Shown: piece after piece, positions 32,429-40,360 of the stretch
Numbering within the stretch: position 1 is the first letter of the stretch
Layout of the letters: each line of letters opens with the position of its first letter
Source of the DNA: Bin87 sp034421995
GTDB taxonomy: Bacteria; Chloroflexota; Dehalococcoidia; Lucifugimonadales; UBA3495
Reading direction: 5' to 3'
DNA length: 64,000 nucleotides
Assembly: GCA_034421995.1 (NCBI GenBank)
Contig: DAOUJY010000047.1
Coordinates: 46,439-110,438, forward strand
Translations under genes and position numbers: made by a program
The notes under the pieces: generated by a model
The model's database searches: none
What the model was told of the DNA's origin: nothing
The model's input: the letters and a program-made list of their open reading frames with translations, nothing else

Positions 32429-33673
32429 ATGCCAATCCAATTCATGACCTCGCCCAAGTACCTGCTCACTTCCGAGTCGGTTACTGAAGGGCACCCCGAC
32501 AAGGTGTGCGACCAGATTTCCGACGCCGTACTGGACGCCGCCTTCACCGTTGACCCCATGAGCCGCGTCGCCTGCGAAACCGTCGCCGGCAAGAACCTGG
32601 TCATGGTCACCGGCGAAATCACCACCCAGGCCGAACTGGACTTCGACGCCATCACCCGCCGGACCCTGCTGGAAATCGGCTACACCGACCTGAAATACGG
32701 CATCGACGGCCATTCCTGCGGCATCATCGCCAACGCCAGCCAGCAGTCGCCCGACATCAACGCCGGCGTCAGCACCGCGCTGGAAGCCCGCGCCAACGGC
32801 GCCGCCGCTGCCGACGCCCGCCGCGCCACCGGCGCCGGCGACCAGGGCATGATGGTCGGCTTCGCCTGCAACGAGACCGACGGCCTCATGCCCCTCACCG
32901 TTGACCTCTCCCACCGCCTGGTGGAACGCCTGGCCGCCGTCCGCAAAGACGGCACGATCCCCTACCTCGGCCCCGACGGCAAGTCCCAAGTCACCGTGGA
33001 ATACCGCTATGGCAAGCCCCACCGCGTGGATGCCGTCGTGGTCAGCAGCCAGCACGACGACACCGACGACCGCGCCGCTTTCAGAGAAAGGATCCATGGC
33101 GACGTTCTCGAGCACGTGATAAAGCCCATCGTTCCCGCCGACCTTCTGGACGAAGACACCAAGATCTTCGTCAACCCCAGCGGCTGGTTCGTCGTCGGCG
33201 GTCCCCAGGGCGACACCGGCCTCACCGGCCGGAAGATCCTGGTGGACACCTACGGCGGCATCGCCCGGCACGGCGGCGGCGCTTTCTCCGGCAAGGACCC
33301 GACCAAGGTTGACCGCTCCGGCGCTTACGCCGCCCGTTACGTGGCCAAGAACCTGGTCGCCGCCGGTTTCGCCGACCGCCTGGAGGTGCTCGTCTCCTAC
33401 GCCATCGGCGTGGCTGAACCCACTTCCGTTGCCATCGAGACCTTCGACACCAACCACATCCCCAACGAGCGCATCGAGGAACTGGTCCGCGAGCACTTCG
33501 ACCTGCGCCCCGGCGCAATCATCGAAGACCTGGACCTGCGCCGTCCCATCTACCGCAAGACCGCCGCCTACGGCCACTTCGGTCGGGCCGACCTCGACCT
33601 CCCCTGGGAGCGCACCGACAAGGCCGAAACGCTGAAACAGGCGGCCGGCGCGCTGGCCGCCGCCGGCGACTAA
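32429..33673 (+). CDS. metK: S-adenosylmethionine synthase
   Basis: A 414-residue methionine adenosyltransferase making SAM from methionine and ATP. Visible: E-G-H-P-D-K-V-C-D-Q-I-S-D (19-31), T-G-E-I-T-T near 56, G-A-G-D-Q-G-M-M-V-G near 134, G-G-P-Q-G-D-T-G-L-T-G-R-K near 255, and G-G-G-A-F-S-G-K-D-P-T-K-V-D-R-S near 283, the ATP loop. AGGAGG lies 9 bases before the ATG. It is followed by an intrinsic terminator, so it closes the SAM cluster that begins at the riboswitch. Confidence 0.95.
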   Translation: MPIQFMTSPKYLLTSESVTEGHPDKVCDQISDAVLDAAFTVDPMSRVACETVAGKNLVMVTGEITTQAELDFDAITRRTLLEIGYTDLKYGIDGHSCGIIANASQQSPDINAGVSTALEARANGAAAADARRATGAGDQGMMVGFACNETDGLMPLTVDLSHRLVERLAAVRKDGTIPYLGPDGKSQVTVEYRYGKPHRVDAVVVSSQHDDTDDRAAFRERIHGDVLEHVIKPIVPADLLDEDTKIFVNPSGWFVVGGPQGDTGLTGRKILVDTYGGIARHGGGAFSGKDPTKVDRSGAYAARYVAKNLVAAGFADRLEVLVSYAIGVAEPTSVAIETFDTNHIPNERIEELVREHFDLRPGAIIEDLDLRRPIYRKTAAYGHFGRADLDLPWERTDKAETLKQAAGALAAAGD

Positions 33674-33701
33674 CCGCAATCGCATCGCTTGCATTCAGAT
33701 A

Positions 33702-33740
33702 TGCGCTCCCCGTCTCGCCGATGGGGAGCGCATTTCCATT
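33702..33740 (+). terminator. Intrinsic terminator after metK
   Basis: ATGCGCTCCCC at 33702-33712 pairs with GGGGAGCGCAT at 33722-33732 (11 bp stem) followed by TTCCATTT. Confidence 0.78.
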
Positions 33741-33751
33741 TACGGGGGATC

Positions 33752-33845
33752 GTCAGAATCAGGATTTACCGGATTTTAAGATTTTCGGGATTACGTGCCC
33801 CAATCCTGTCAATCCGATAATCTTGAAAATCCTGATTCTGACAAT
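33752..33845. repeat. Inverted repeat, AATCAGGATTT family, copy 1
   Basis: GTCAGAATCAGGATTT on the left faces AAAATCCTGATTCTGAC on the right, with several AATCC-type units inside. A second copy is at 42648-42754. Confidence 0.8.
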
Positions 33846-33950
33846 CCCCGCAATGCGGCAATCCTGTTTATCCCGCTTATCCTGTGCATCCCGGTAAAAT
33901 CACTCCAACGCTGGAATCGATAAGCGCAAGCCGGAGTGTAAGCATTGCCT

Positions 33951-34391
33951 ATGGACACGATTGTTCCCCTGCGCCGGTTCGCTTCCTGGCTCATTGACCG
34001 GCTGCTGTTCCTGGGCGCCGGCGCCGGCGTTCTGTTTGTCGTCGGGATGCTCGGTTCCCCCGGCCCGGAGCTAATCAGCTTTGACGTGTACAATTTCTTC
34101 GCCATACAGATGCCGCTGTCGCTGCTTATCACCTATGTCCTGTGGTTTGCCGTCATCGTCAAGTTCGGACCGCCGGGCCGCCGCCTTACCGGAACCGACG
34201 TGCGCCGGCGACGGGGCGGCGAGGCCAGCCTGCGGATGAAATCCACCCGCGCCGTGGCCAAGTTTCTGTTGCACCACACTCTGATCGGTTTCGTTATCGA
34301 CGCCCTGTTCATCCTGCGGGACCGCGCGGAGCGCCGTTCCGTCTCCGACCGCATCGCCGGCACCGTGATCGCCCGCCGCCGCTGGCGGTGA
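33951..34391 (+). CDS. RDD-family membrane protein
   Basis: A 146-residue membrane protein. L-R-R-F-A-S-W-L-I-D-R-L-L-F near residues 6-19 and the closing R-S-V-S-D-R-I-A-G-T-V-I-A-R-R are typical of RDD proteins, with hydrophobic segments near 17-35, 50-68 and 105-120. RDD proteins are small multi-pass proteins of mostly unknown, possibly transport-related function. ATG 33951 is used; a TTG lies two codons earlier. It precedes the phosphohexomutase by 41 bases. Confidence 0.72.
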   Translation: MDTIVPLRRFASWLIDRLLFLGAGAGVLFVVGMLGSPGPELISFDVYNFFAIQMPLSLLITYVLWFAVIVKFGPPGRRLTGTDVRRRRGGEASLRMKSTRAVAKFLLHHTLIGFVIDALFILRDRAERRSVSDRIAGTVIARRRWR

Positions 34392-34432
34392 CTCCTAAAT
34401 AGCATCCCTGGCGCCGGTGCTATAATCGGAGC

Positions 34433-35845
34433 ATGACTGCTCCTATAAAGTTCGGCACCGACGGCTGGCGCGGCATCATCGCCGGCGATTTCACCTTCGC
34501 CAACGTGGCCCGCTGCTCCCAGGGGCTGGCCGATTATCTTCGCGCCGAGGGATCGGCGAGCGGCGGGCTGGTGGTGGGCTACGACACCCGGTTCGCCTCC
34601 CGCGAGTTTGCCGAAACGGTGGCCTCGGTCATCGCCGGCAACGGCATTGCGGTGCATCTCTGCGCGGAGCCGGCTCCCACCCCCGTCGTCAGCCACCAGG
34701 TGGTGCAGCAGGGCGCGGCCGGCGGAGTGGTCATCACCTCCAGCCACAATCCCGCCGCCTGGAGCGGCTTCAAGTTCAAATCGGCCCAGGGCGGCAGCGC
34801 CAGCCAGGCCGTTACCGATATGCTGGAGCTCTGTATCGAGTCGGCGCGGCCACCGAGAACCCTGCCTCTGGATGAAGGCCGCGCCGCCGGGCTGATCCAT
34901 GACATCGACCCGGTGCCGGCTTACCGAGAGTCCATCACCCAACTGGTCAACCTGGATGCCATCCGCGCCGGCGGCTTGAACGTTCTGGTGGACGCCATGC
35001 ACGGGGCGGGCGCGGGGTACATTCCCGGCCTTCTGAAGGGCGGAACCACCTTCGTCACGGAATTGCGGTCCGAAGTTAACCCGGCGTTTCCCGGCATGGC
35101 ACAGCCCGAGCCGATTGCCCACAACCTGACCGAGCTTTGCCGTCGCGTTCCGGCGGAGGGAGCGTATGTGGGCCTCGCCCTGGACGGCGACGCCGACCGC
35201 ATCGGCCTGGTGGACGAGACCGGTCGCTTCGTCAGCACACTTGAGGTTTTTTCCCTGCTGGCCCTGTACCTGCTGGAGCGCGGTGACCGGGGCGCGTTGG
35301 TGAAGGGCGTCACCGCGTCGGTTATGCTCAACAAGCTGGCCCAACGCTACAGCGTGGCCATCGCCGAGATGCCGGTGGGCTTCAAGAACATCGGGCCTCG
35401 TTTCGTGGCTGACGACGCATTGCTGGGCGGCGAGGAAAGCGGCGGCTACGCTTTTCGCGGCCATATCCCCGAGCGCGACGGCATCCTCAGCGGCCTCTAC
35501 CTGCTGGAATACATGGCGGTCGCCGGGCTGACCGCATCGGGGATGGTGAAACGGCTGTTTGATGCAGTGGGCGAGCATCATTACCAGCGCCGGGACGTGG
35601 CTTTCGACCCGGCAGAACGCGCGGCAATTACGGAGCGGCTGGCAGGTTCCCCGCTATCGGAACTGGGAGGAATGGCCGTGCGCGATATGGACGAAATCGA
35701 CGGCCGGCGCTGGATGCTCGATGCCGGCTGGGTGGCGGCGCGCTTCTCCGGCACGGAACCCCTGCTCCGCATCTATTGCGAGGCGGACACCGAAGCCAAC
35801 GTAACCCGCTTGCTGGACGCCATGCAGGCGCATCTGGGGGTTTAG
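34433..35845 (+). CDS. Phosphoglucomutase/phosphomannomutase family protein
   Basis: A 470-residue alpha-D-phosphohexomutase with four domains. Active-site elements are the phosphoserine Ser104 in T-S-S-H-N-P-A, the magnesium loop L-D-G-D-A-D-R-I near 243, G-G-E-E-S-G-G-Y near 328, and a C-terminal phosphate-binding F-S-G-T-E-P-L near 440. It interconverts hexose 1- and 6-phosphates; glucose, mannose or glucosamine preference cannot be fixed from sequence. The gene is flanked on both sides by RDD membrane-protein genes. Confidence 0.9.
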   Translation: MTAPIKFGTDGWRGIIAGDFTFANVARCSQGLADYLRAEGSASGGLVVGYDTRFASREFAETVASVIAGNGIAVHLCAEPAPTPVVSHQVVQQGAAGGVVITSSHNPAAWSGFKFKSAQGGSASQAVTDMLELCIESARPPRTLPLDEGRAAGLIHDIDPVPAYRESITQLVNLDAIRAGGLNVLVDAMHGAGAGYIPGLLKGGTTFVTELRSEVNPAFPGMAQPEPIAHNLTELCRRVPAEGAYVGLALDGDADRIGLVDETGRFVSTLEVFSLLALYLLERGDRGALVKGVTASVMLNKLAQRYSVAIAEMPVGFKNIGPRFVADDALLGGEESGGYAFRGHIPERDGILSGLYLLEYMAVAGLTASGMVKRLFDAVGEHHYQRRDVAFDPAERAAITERLAGSPLSELGGMAVRDMDEIDGRRWMLDAGWVAARFSGTEPLLRIYCEADTEANVTRLLDAMQAHLGV

Positions 35846-35892
35846 CCAAAACCGAACGCCGCCGACCAACGTATCAGTAAGGAGGAGCGAAA

Positions 35893-36240
35893 GTGGAGTA
35901 CGCAACCCCGATCCGTCGGCTCATGGCCCATATCCTGGACGGCATCCTGTTCTTCCTCACCCTCATCATCGGCTATATCATCTGGTGGCTGATCGTAATC
36001 GGCAGAGGCCAAACGCCCGGCAAGCAACTCCTGGGCATCCGGGCCATGCGCCGCGACGGTTCTCCTTCGGGCTGGGGAAACACTTTCGTCCGCGAAATCG
36101 TCAAGATGGTGGCTCACAGCTTTGTCATCGGTTTCTTCGCCGACATTATCCTGCTGCTGATGGATGAGGAAGAGCATCGCTCCCTGGCCGACCGGGTTGC
36201 GAATACCGTGGTGGTGCGCAACCAACCCGGCGCGATATAG
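35893..36240 (+). CDS. RDD-family membrane protein
   Basis: A 115-residue RDD protein: I-R-R-L-M-A-H-I-L-D-G-I-L-F at residues 7-20, a G-Q-T-P-G-K-Q-L-L-G-I-R loop near 40-51, and closing R-S-L-A-D-R-V-A-N-T-V-V. It has two to three membrane segments. The GTG start at 35893 is supported by GGAGGAG 5 bases upstream. Unlike the copy at 33951, the G-x-T-P-G-K-x-x-x-G motif is intact. Function unknown. Confidence 0.78.
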   Translation: MEYATPIRRLMAHILDGILFFLTLIIGYIIWWLIVIGRGQTPGKQLLGIRAMRRDGSPSGWGNTFVREIVKMVAHSFVIGFFADIILLLMDEEEHRSLADRVANTVVVRNQPGAI

Positions 36241-36268
36241 CCTTGCCGTCACGCAAGGAGAAGCGAAT

Positions 36269-36583
36269 ATGCTTACGGACATACAGCAGCGGCAAATCAC
36301 TGACTTTTGCCGCAAGCATCACATCATCAAATTCTGGCTGGTGGACGAGGCTTTCGACGCGCCGCTGCCCGACCAACTGGAAACCGGGAATACGCCCACG
36401 GCAATCGTCACATTCCGGCCCGGCAAAGTTCCTGACTTCTTCCGTTTCCTGGACATGGAAGAGGAACTCAGGAAAACTACCGGACCAGGAACCAGCCTCT
36501 ATACTTATGATGGAATGAACCAACGGGAAATGGCTTTGGCCCGAGAAACTGCCGAGTTTCACTATGCCGAGCCTACATCCTGA
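36269..36583 (+). CDS. Degenerate nucleotidyltransferase-like (MNT-type) protein
   Basis: A 104-residue protein. Its start Q-I-T-D-F-C-R-K-H-H-I-I-K-F-W-L matches the opening helix of minimal nucleotidyltransferases, and V-T-F-R-P-G-K-V-P-D-F-F-R-F-L-D-M-E-E-E-L matches their later helix. The catalytic G-S-x9-S-D-x-D motif is absent: that region reads V-D-E-A-F-D-A-P-L-P-D-Q. AAGGAG lies 8 bases before ATG 36269. It is probably catalytically inactive, perhaps an antitoxin-like binder that lost its HEPN partner. The assignment rests on visual similarity. Confidence 0.5.
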   Translation: MLTDIQQRQITDFCRKHHIIKFWLVDEAFDAPLPDQLETGNTPTAIVTFRPGKVPDFFRFLDMEEELRKTTGPGTSLYTYDGMNQREMALARETAEFHYAEPTS

Positions 36584-36607
36584 ATCTCAATCGCATTCTG
36601 GGCATAG

Positions 36608-37552
36608 ATGACTACGGTGGTGACTAGTATGACTACTCCAGCAGAATCCCCAACCTCCAACGTCTCCCTACTCGACCGCCTGCCTATCAGCCGCAGCATC
36701 CTAATCGCCGCCGGCATCGCAGCGGTTGCCTACGCTATTGCCGTCGTCGGCGCGCTGCTGTTACGCAGCAGCGAGGGCATCGACGGTGTCAATCGTTTCG
36801 TAGAACTTCTCTCCGGGTCTTCAGGCACCGGGATCAGCAACGTGGGCATCAAACTCGGTTTCGCCTATGCGGTGGGAGCAGCCTCTGCGGTCAATCCCTG
36901 CGGTTTCGCCATGCTGCCCGCCTACCTGGGCCTGTACGTCAGCGGCGGCAACCGAGATCAGGACCGACAAAACCCTGTCCTCCTGGTGGCGCGGGCCATT
37001 ATGGTCGGCCTGACGGTTTCGGTCGGGTTCGTCATCCTCTTCGGTTTGGTGGGACTGATCCTCGGGTTAGGCTCCCAGGCCATCGTGGTGGCGGCGTTGC
37101 CCTACGTGGGCCTGGCGATAGGCGTGCTGCTCATCGGGGCCGGCGCATTCATGGCCGGCGGCGGCAAGATTTACACCAGCCTGGCCCAACGGGCGGCGTC
37201 ACGCATCGGTGACCCAGGGCAGATGAACCTGCCCGGTTATGTGCTGTTTGGCGTGAGCTACGGCCTGGCATCGTTGAGTTGCACCCTGCCGCTGTTCCTG
37301 GCCGTGTTGGGAGTTGGCGCCGGCCTCTCGTCCGGGTGGCTGGACACCTTGGGCAAGTTCGTGCTCTACGCCGCCGGCATGGGCAGCGTGATCCTGGCGC
37401 TCACGCTCGGGATGGCCGTGGCCCGCTCCGTGATGGTGCGGTGGCTGCGGGCCGTTCTGCCCTACGTGGGCATTGTCGGCGCCTGGCTGATGGTGGTGGC
37501 CGGCGTGTACATCATGTTCTACTGGCTGACCATCGGCCGGGACCTGTTCTGA
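36608..37552 (+). CDS. CcdA/DsbD-like transmembrane redox protein
   Basis: A 314-residue polytopic protein with about seven membrane segments. The two redox cysteines of CcdA-type proteins are visible in V-N-P-C-G-F-A-M-L-P-A-Y near residue 98 and L-S-C-T-L-P-L-F-L-A near 226. Such proteins pass electrons from cytoplasmic thioredoxin across the membrane for cytochrome c maturation or thiol repair. An N-terminal ~30-residue cytoplasmic leader precedes the first segment. No cytochrome-maturation gene is near. Confidence 0.83.
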   Translation: MTTVVTSMTTPAESPTSNVSLLDRLPISRSILIAAGIAAVAYAIAVVGALLLRSSEGIDGVNRFVELLSGSSGTGISNVGIKLGFAYAVGAASAVNPCGFAMLPAYLGLYVSGGNRDQDRQNPVLLVARAIMVGLTVSVGFVILFGLVGLILGLGSQAIVVAALPYVGLAIGVLLIGAGAFMAGGGKIYTSLAQRAASRIGDPGQMNLPGYVLFGVSYGLASLSCTLPLFLAVLGVGAGLSSGWLDTLGKFVLYAAGMGSVILALTLGMAVARSVMVRWLRAVLPYVGIVGAWLMVVAGVYIMFYWLTIGRDLF

Positions 37553-37586
37553 AAAAACAAAGCCCCTCGGCCAGACACCGAGGGGC
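37553..37586 (-). terminator. Intrinsic terminator for the coiled-coil gene
   Basis: GCCCCTCGG (37562-37570) pairs with CCGAGGGGC (37578-37586). On the minus strand the stem is followed by TTTGTTTTTT, which fits termination of 37601-38008; on the plus strand the A-run precedes the stem. Confidence 0.8.
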
Positions 37587-37600
37587 GTCGCTCGGCCCCG

Positions 37601-38008
37601 TTACGACGGGATGGTAAAGACGGTTCGCCCGTCAGCGTCGTGGGTATGGTTCGCCAGCCCGACCAATATCCGGTTGGTCTGCTGAATATCAGCCCGCAAC
37701 TCGTTGATAGCAGCGGTCAGGGCGTCAAACCTGGCGTCATATTTGGCTTCCAAGGTGTCAAACCTGTTTTCCAGGGCGTCAAACCTGTTTTCCAAGGTGT
37801 CGAACCTGTTTTCCAAGGTGTCGAACCTGGCGTCGTATTTGGTTTCCAGGGCGTCGACTTTGACGCTTAGCCCGTTGATGCTGGCGTCCTGCGTGTTGAC
37901 CTGATTGACCAACTTACCCAGTTGGAAAGCGCCTCTGAGCAACACCGCAATCACCGTGACGCCGAGGCTGATTCCAGCTATGATGGCTATGATGACTGGG
38001 GGACTCAT
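37601..38008 (-). CDS. Membrane-anchored coiled-coil protein with heptad repeats
   Basis: A 135-residue protein. Residues 4-27 form one membrane segment (I-I-A-I-I-A-G-I-S-L-G-V-T-V-I-A-V-L-L); residues 45-110 form a coiled coil in which the heptad E-N-R-F-D-T-L occurs several times with small changes (D-A-R-F-D-T-L, E-N-R-F-D-A-L). The DNA shows matching 21-bp tandem repeats at about 37740-37835. No enzymatic motif is seen. It lies downstream of rpsI on the same strand and ends at a clear terminator, so it may be the last gene of the ribosomal transcript. Confidence 0.7.
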   Translation of the reverse strand: MSPPVIIAIIAGISLGVTVIAVLLRGAFQLGKLVNQVNTQDASINGLSVKVDALETKYDARFDTLENRFDTLENRFDALENRFDTLEAKYDARFDALTAAINELRADIQQTNRILVGLANHTHDADGRTVFTIPS

Positions 38009-38041
38009 TGTCGGCCTCCAACTAATAGTGCCGGCGCGGCT

Positions 38042-38455
38042 TCACCGCTTGGTGTACTGTGGGGCGCGGCGGGCGCGCTTGAGGCCGTACTTCTTGCTTT
38101 CCTTGACCCGGGCGTCGCGGGTGATGAAGCCGGCCCGGCGCAGGTTGGCCTTGAGGTTGGGATCGAAGACCACCAGCGCCCGGGATATGCCGTGTCGGAT
38201 GGCCTCGGCCTGGGCGTTGACACCGCCGCCGGTCACCTGGGCCTGCACCCGGAACCGGCCCACCGTGCCGGAGGTCGCGAAGGGTTCGCGCACGGTGGAC
38301 TGCCAGGGCAGCCAGTTGAAATACTCTTCCATGGGTTTGTCGTTGACGATGATGGCCGTGCCGTCGTCGGGAAAAAGGCGCACCTTGGCGATGGCCCGCT
38401 TGCGTCGTCCCGTTCCATAGAAGTACTGCTGCTGAGGTTCTGCTTGCGCCACCAT
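38042..38455 (-). CDS. rpsI: 30S ribosomal protein S9
   Basis: A 137-residue S9. Y-G-T-G-R-R-K-R-A-I-A-K-V near residues 12-24, G-G-G-V-N-A-Q-A-E-A-I-R-H-G near 71 and the C-terminal K-K-Y-G-L-K-R-A-R-R-A-P-Q-Y-T-K-R tail, which reaches the P-site tRNA, are all present. ATG 38455 is chosen over 38473 by family length. It forms the usual rplM-rpsI pair, but 190 bases of repeat sequence lie between the two. Confidence 0.96.
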   Translation of the reverse strand: MVAQAEPQQQYFYGTGRRKRAIAKVRLFPDDGTAIIVNDKPMEEYFNWLPWQSTVREPFATSGTVGRFRVQAQVTGGGVNAQAEAIRHGISRALVVFDPNLKANLRRAGFITRDARVKESKKYGLKRARRAPQYTKR

Positions 38456-38482
38456 TGGATACCTGCCTGTCAATATTTGAGT

Positions 38483-38589
38483 CGTCGTTTCGGCATTTTA
38501 ATCATCATTCTGGCATTTTAGCCGTCATTCTGGCATTTTAATCGTCATTCCGGCATTTTATCGTCATTCCGGCGAAAGCCGGAATCCAG
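38483..38589. repeat. Tandem 20-bp array abutting a family C palindrome
   Basis: Four units begin at 38483, 38503, 38523 and 38543, each CGTCATTCTGG-like followed by CATTTTA. The array runs without a gap into the 28-bp palindrome at 38562-38589 (CGTCATTCCGGC, GAAA, GCCGGAATCCAG), whose first bases have the unit's own prefix. Confidence 0.88.
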
Positions 38590-38645
38590 GAACCGGCCTG
38601 GCAAAATTTCAGGATGAAAAAATGCGCGCGATGTTTCCAGCGTGC

Positions 38646-39077
38646 TTACCCTTCGCTGCCGACCTGCGCCTCGTGGGGATGCTGGTCGCCAGCGTACACG
38701 CGCAGCCGCCGCAGCATCTGCCGGCCCTGCTTGTTGGACGGGAGCATCCCCTTGACCGCCAGGCGCACGACCCGCTCGGGCCGCTGCTCCATCATGTCCC
38801 GCATCAGGAAGGATTTGAGGTTGCCCACGTATCCGCTGTGTCGGTAGTACATCTTCTGCGTCAACTTTCGGCCCGTGATGCGAACCTTGTCGGCGTTGAT
38901 GACCACCACGTGGCAGCCGGTGATGACGTGCGGCGTGTAGGTGGGCTGGTCCTTGCCCTGGAGGGCCACGGCGACCTGTCGGGCCAGCCGGCCCAAGCTG
39001 ATGCCGGTGGCGTCGATGACGCGCCAGCGGTCCGGCACGTCGCCGGCTTTGGCGAAATAAGTGCTGGTTCGTTTCAT
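38646..39077 (-). CDS. rplM: 50S ribosomal protein L13
   Basis: A 143-residue L13 with W-R-V-I-D-A-T-G-I-S-L-G-R-L-A near residues 19-33, the K-V-R-I-T-G-R-K stretch, and the V-K-G-M-L-P-S-N-K-Q-G-R near 109, all diagnostic. It binds 23S rRNA early in 50S assembly. ATG 39077 matches relatives. It starts one base after the truA stop, so the two are likely coupled. Confidence 0.96.
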   Translation of the reverse strand: MKRTSTYFAKAGDVPDRWRVIDATGISLGRLARQVAVALQGKDQPTYTPHVITGCHVVVINADKVRITGRKLTQKMYYRHSGYVGNLKSFLMRDMMEQRPERVVRLAVKGMLPSNKQGRQMLRRLRVYAGDQHPHEAQVGSEG

Positions 39078-39078
39078 G

Positions 39079-39888
39079 TCAGTTGGCAACCTTTAGCAAG
39101 TGATCGTGTTCCGGGTAGTGTACCGACTGCAAGCACAGTCCTTTGGCCGGAAGTGTGGGAATCTGGTGTTGTAGTTGGGTGCGTCCGGCCAGGGTTTCCG
39201 ACATGGCGTGAACGGGAAGTCTGCCTTTGCCTATTTCCACCAGTACCCCGTTGGCTCGCCTGATTTGATGACGCAGGAACCCGTTGGCAGCGCAGTCGAT
39301 GATGATGACATCCTCATTTTCCGAGCTGCGTTCCACGTTCCAGTCGAACACCTGTCGCACCGCGCTTTGATCGTCCGGGTGTCCGGTGGCGATTGCCCGG
39401 AAATCCCTGATGCCCAGAAGGCTCGCGGCGGCCTGTCGCATCGCGGCAAGGTCCAGGGGGACCCTTTCCTGATGGTGCGTGCGGCGCAACAGCGGAGACG
39501 GAACCGGCCGGTTGAGGATACTGTATCGATAACGGCGTTTCCTCGCGCTGCGACGGGCATTGAAACCGGGTGGCATATCGCTGGCAACCATAACGCGGAT
39601 CGCGTCAGGCAAGTAGTGGTTCATCGCGGCGATGATCACGTCCGTCCGGTGTACGCTGCAAGTGACCAAGTCCACCACTTGCCCCAGGGCGTGCGCCCCC
39701 GAGTCGGTGCGGCTGGCCCCTCTGATCCTGACGGTCTCGCCGGTGAGTTTGGCGAAGGCTTGTTCCAGCTCGCCCTGTATGGTGGCTGCGCCGGCTTGCC
39801 ACTGGAAGCCGGCGTACTCGGTGCCTTCGTACGCCACCACCAGGGCGATGCGACGTCCCTTCATTTCGGCAGTGCGCTGGGATGTCAT
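39079..39888 (-). CDS. truA: tRNA pseudouridine(38-40) synthase
   Basis: A 269-residue TruA, which makes pseudouridine at positions 38-40 of the tRNA anticodon arm. Visible motifs are V-A-Y-E-G-T-E-Y-A-G-F-Q-W-Q, the catalytic-loop G-A-S-R-T-D-S-G-A-H-A-L-G-Q with its Asp, and F-L-R-H-Q-I-R-R near 212. No good ribosome site marks the start; ATG 39888 is used, and ATG 39864 is the alternative. It follows rplQ, a common arrangement (rplQ-truA-rplM-rpsI). Confidence 0.92.
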   Translation of the reverse strand: MTSQRTAEMKGRRIALVVAYEGTEYAGFQWQAGAATIQGELEQAFAKLTGETVRIRGASRTDSGAHALGQVVDLVTCSVHRTDVIIAAMNHYLPDAIRVMVASDMPPGFNARRSARKRRYRYSILNRPVPSPLLRRTHHQERVPLDLAAMRQAAASLLGIRDFRAIATGHPDDQSAVRQVFDWNVERSSENEDVIIIDCAANGFLRHQIRRANGVLVEIGKGRLPVHAMSETLAGRTQLQHQIPTLPAKGLCLQSVHYPEHDHLLKVAN

Positions 39889-39941
39889 GCGGTAATTCGG
39901 GTGATGGCAATTCCTCTCTGGGTTGGGATGAACACTCATCT

Positions 39942-39995
39942 CGTCATTCCGGCGAAAGAACGGCACCCCGTACTTGATACGGAGCCGGAATCCAG
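39942..39995. repeat. Interrupted family C palindrome
   Basis: CGTCATTCCGGCGAAAG at the left and GCCGGAATCCAG at the right match the family C ends, but about 26 bases (AACGGCACCCCGTACTTG, then ATACGGA) replace the normal loop. Confidence 0.78.
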
Positions 39996-40004
39996 AACGG
40001 CTAT

Positions 40005-40358
40005 TTAAACCAGTTCAATAACGGCCATGTATGCGCCGTCGCCCTGCCGCGGACCCAACTTGACGATGCGGGTGTATCCGCCGGGGCGTTCCGCGTAGCG
40101 GGGGCCGAGTTCGTCAAAGATCTTGGCGACCACCGCCTTGTTGGGCAACTGGCTCAGGGCAGTGCGGCGGTTGTGGAGCGTACCCTTCTTGCCGTGGGTG
40201 ATGAGCTTCTCGACCATCACGCGGGTCTCCTTGGCCTTGGCCAGGGTGGTGGTGATGCGCTCATGTCTGATCAGATCCGCCGTCAGGCCACGGAGGAGAG
40301 CTTTGCGCTGGTCCTTATACCGGCTGAGTTTGCGGCCGGCGACGCGGTGGGAAGGCAT
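40005..40358 (-). CDS. rplQ: 50S ribosomal protein L17
   Basis: A 117-residue L17: M-P-S-H-R-V-A-G-R-K-L-S-R near the start, R-A-L-L-R-G-L-T-A-D-L-I-R-H-E-R-I-T-T-T, K-L-I-T-H-G-K-K-G, and a C-terminal R-P-G-G-Y-T-R-I. It starts two bases after the rpoA stop, the standard rpoA-rplQ pair. Confidence 0.96.
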   Translation of the reverse strand: MPSHRVAGRKLSRYKDQRKALLRGLTADLIRHERITTTLAKAKETRVMVEKLITHGKKGTLHNRRTALSQLPNKAVVAKIFDELGPRYAERPGGYTRIVKLGPRQGDGAYMAVIELV

Positions 40359-40360
40359 TG

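Noticed and set aside
30994..33694. Long minus-strand open frames opposite ahcY and metK
   Set aside because: Antisense shadows of two strongly recognised enzymes; composition is Gly/Val/Asp-rich without domain motifs.
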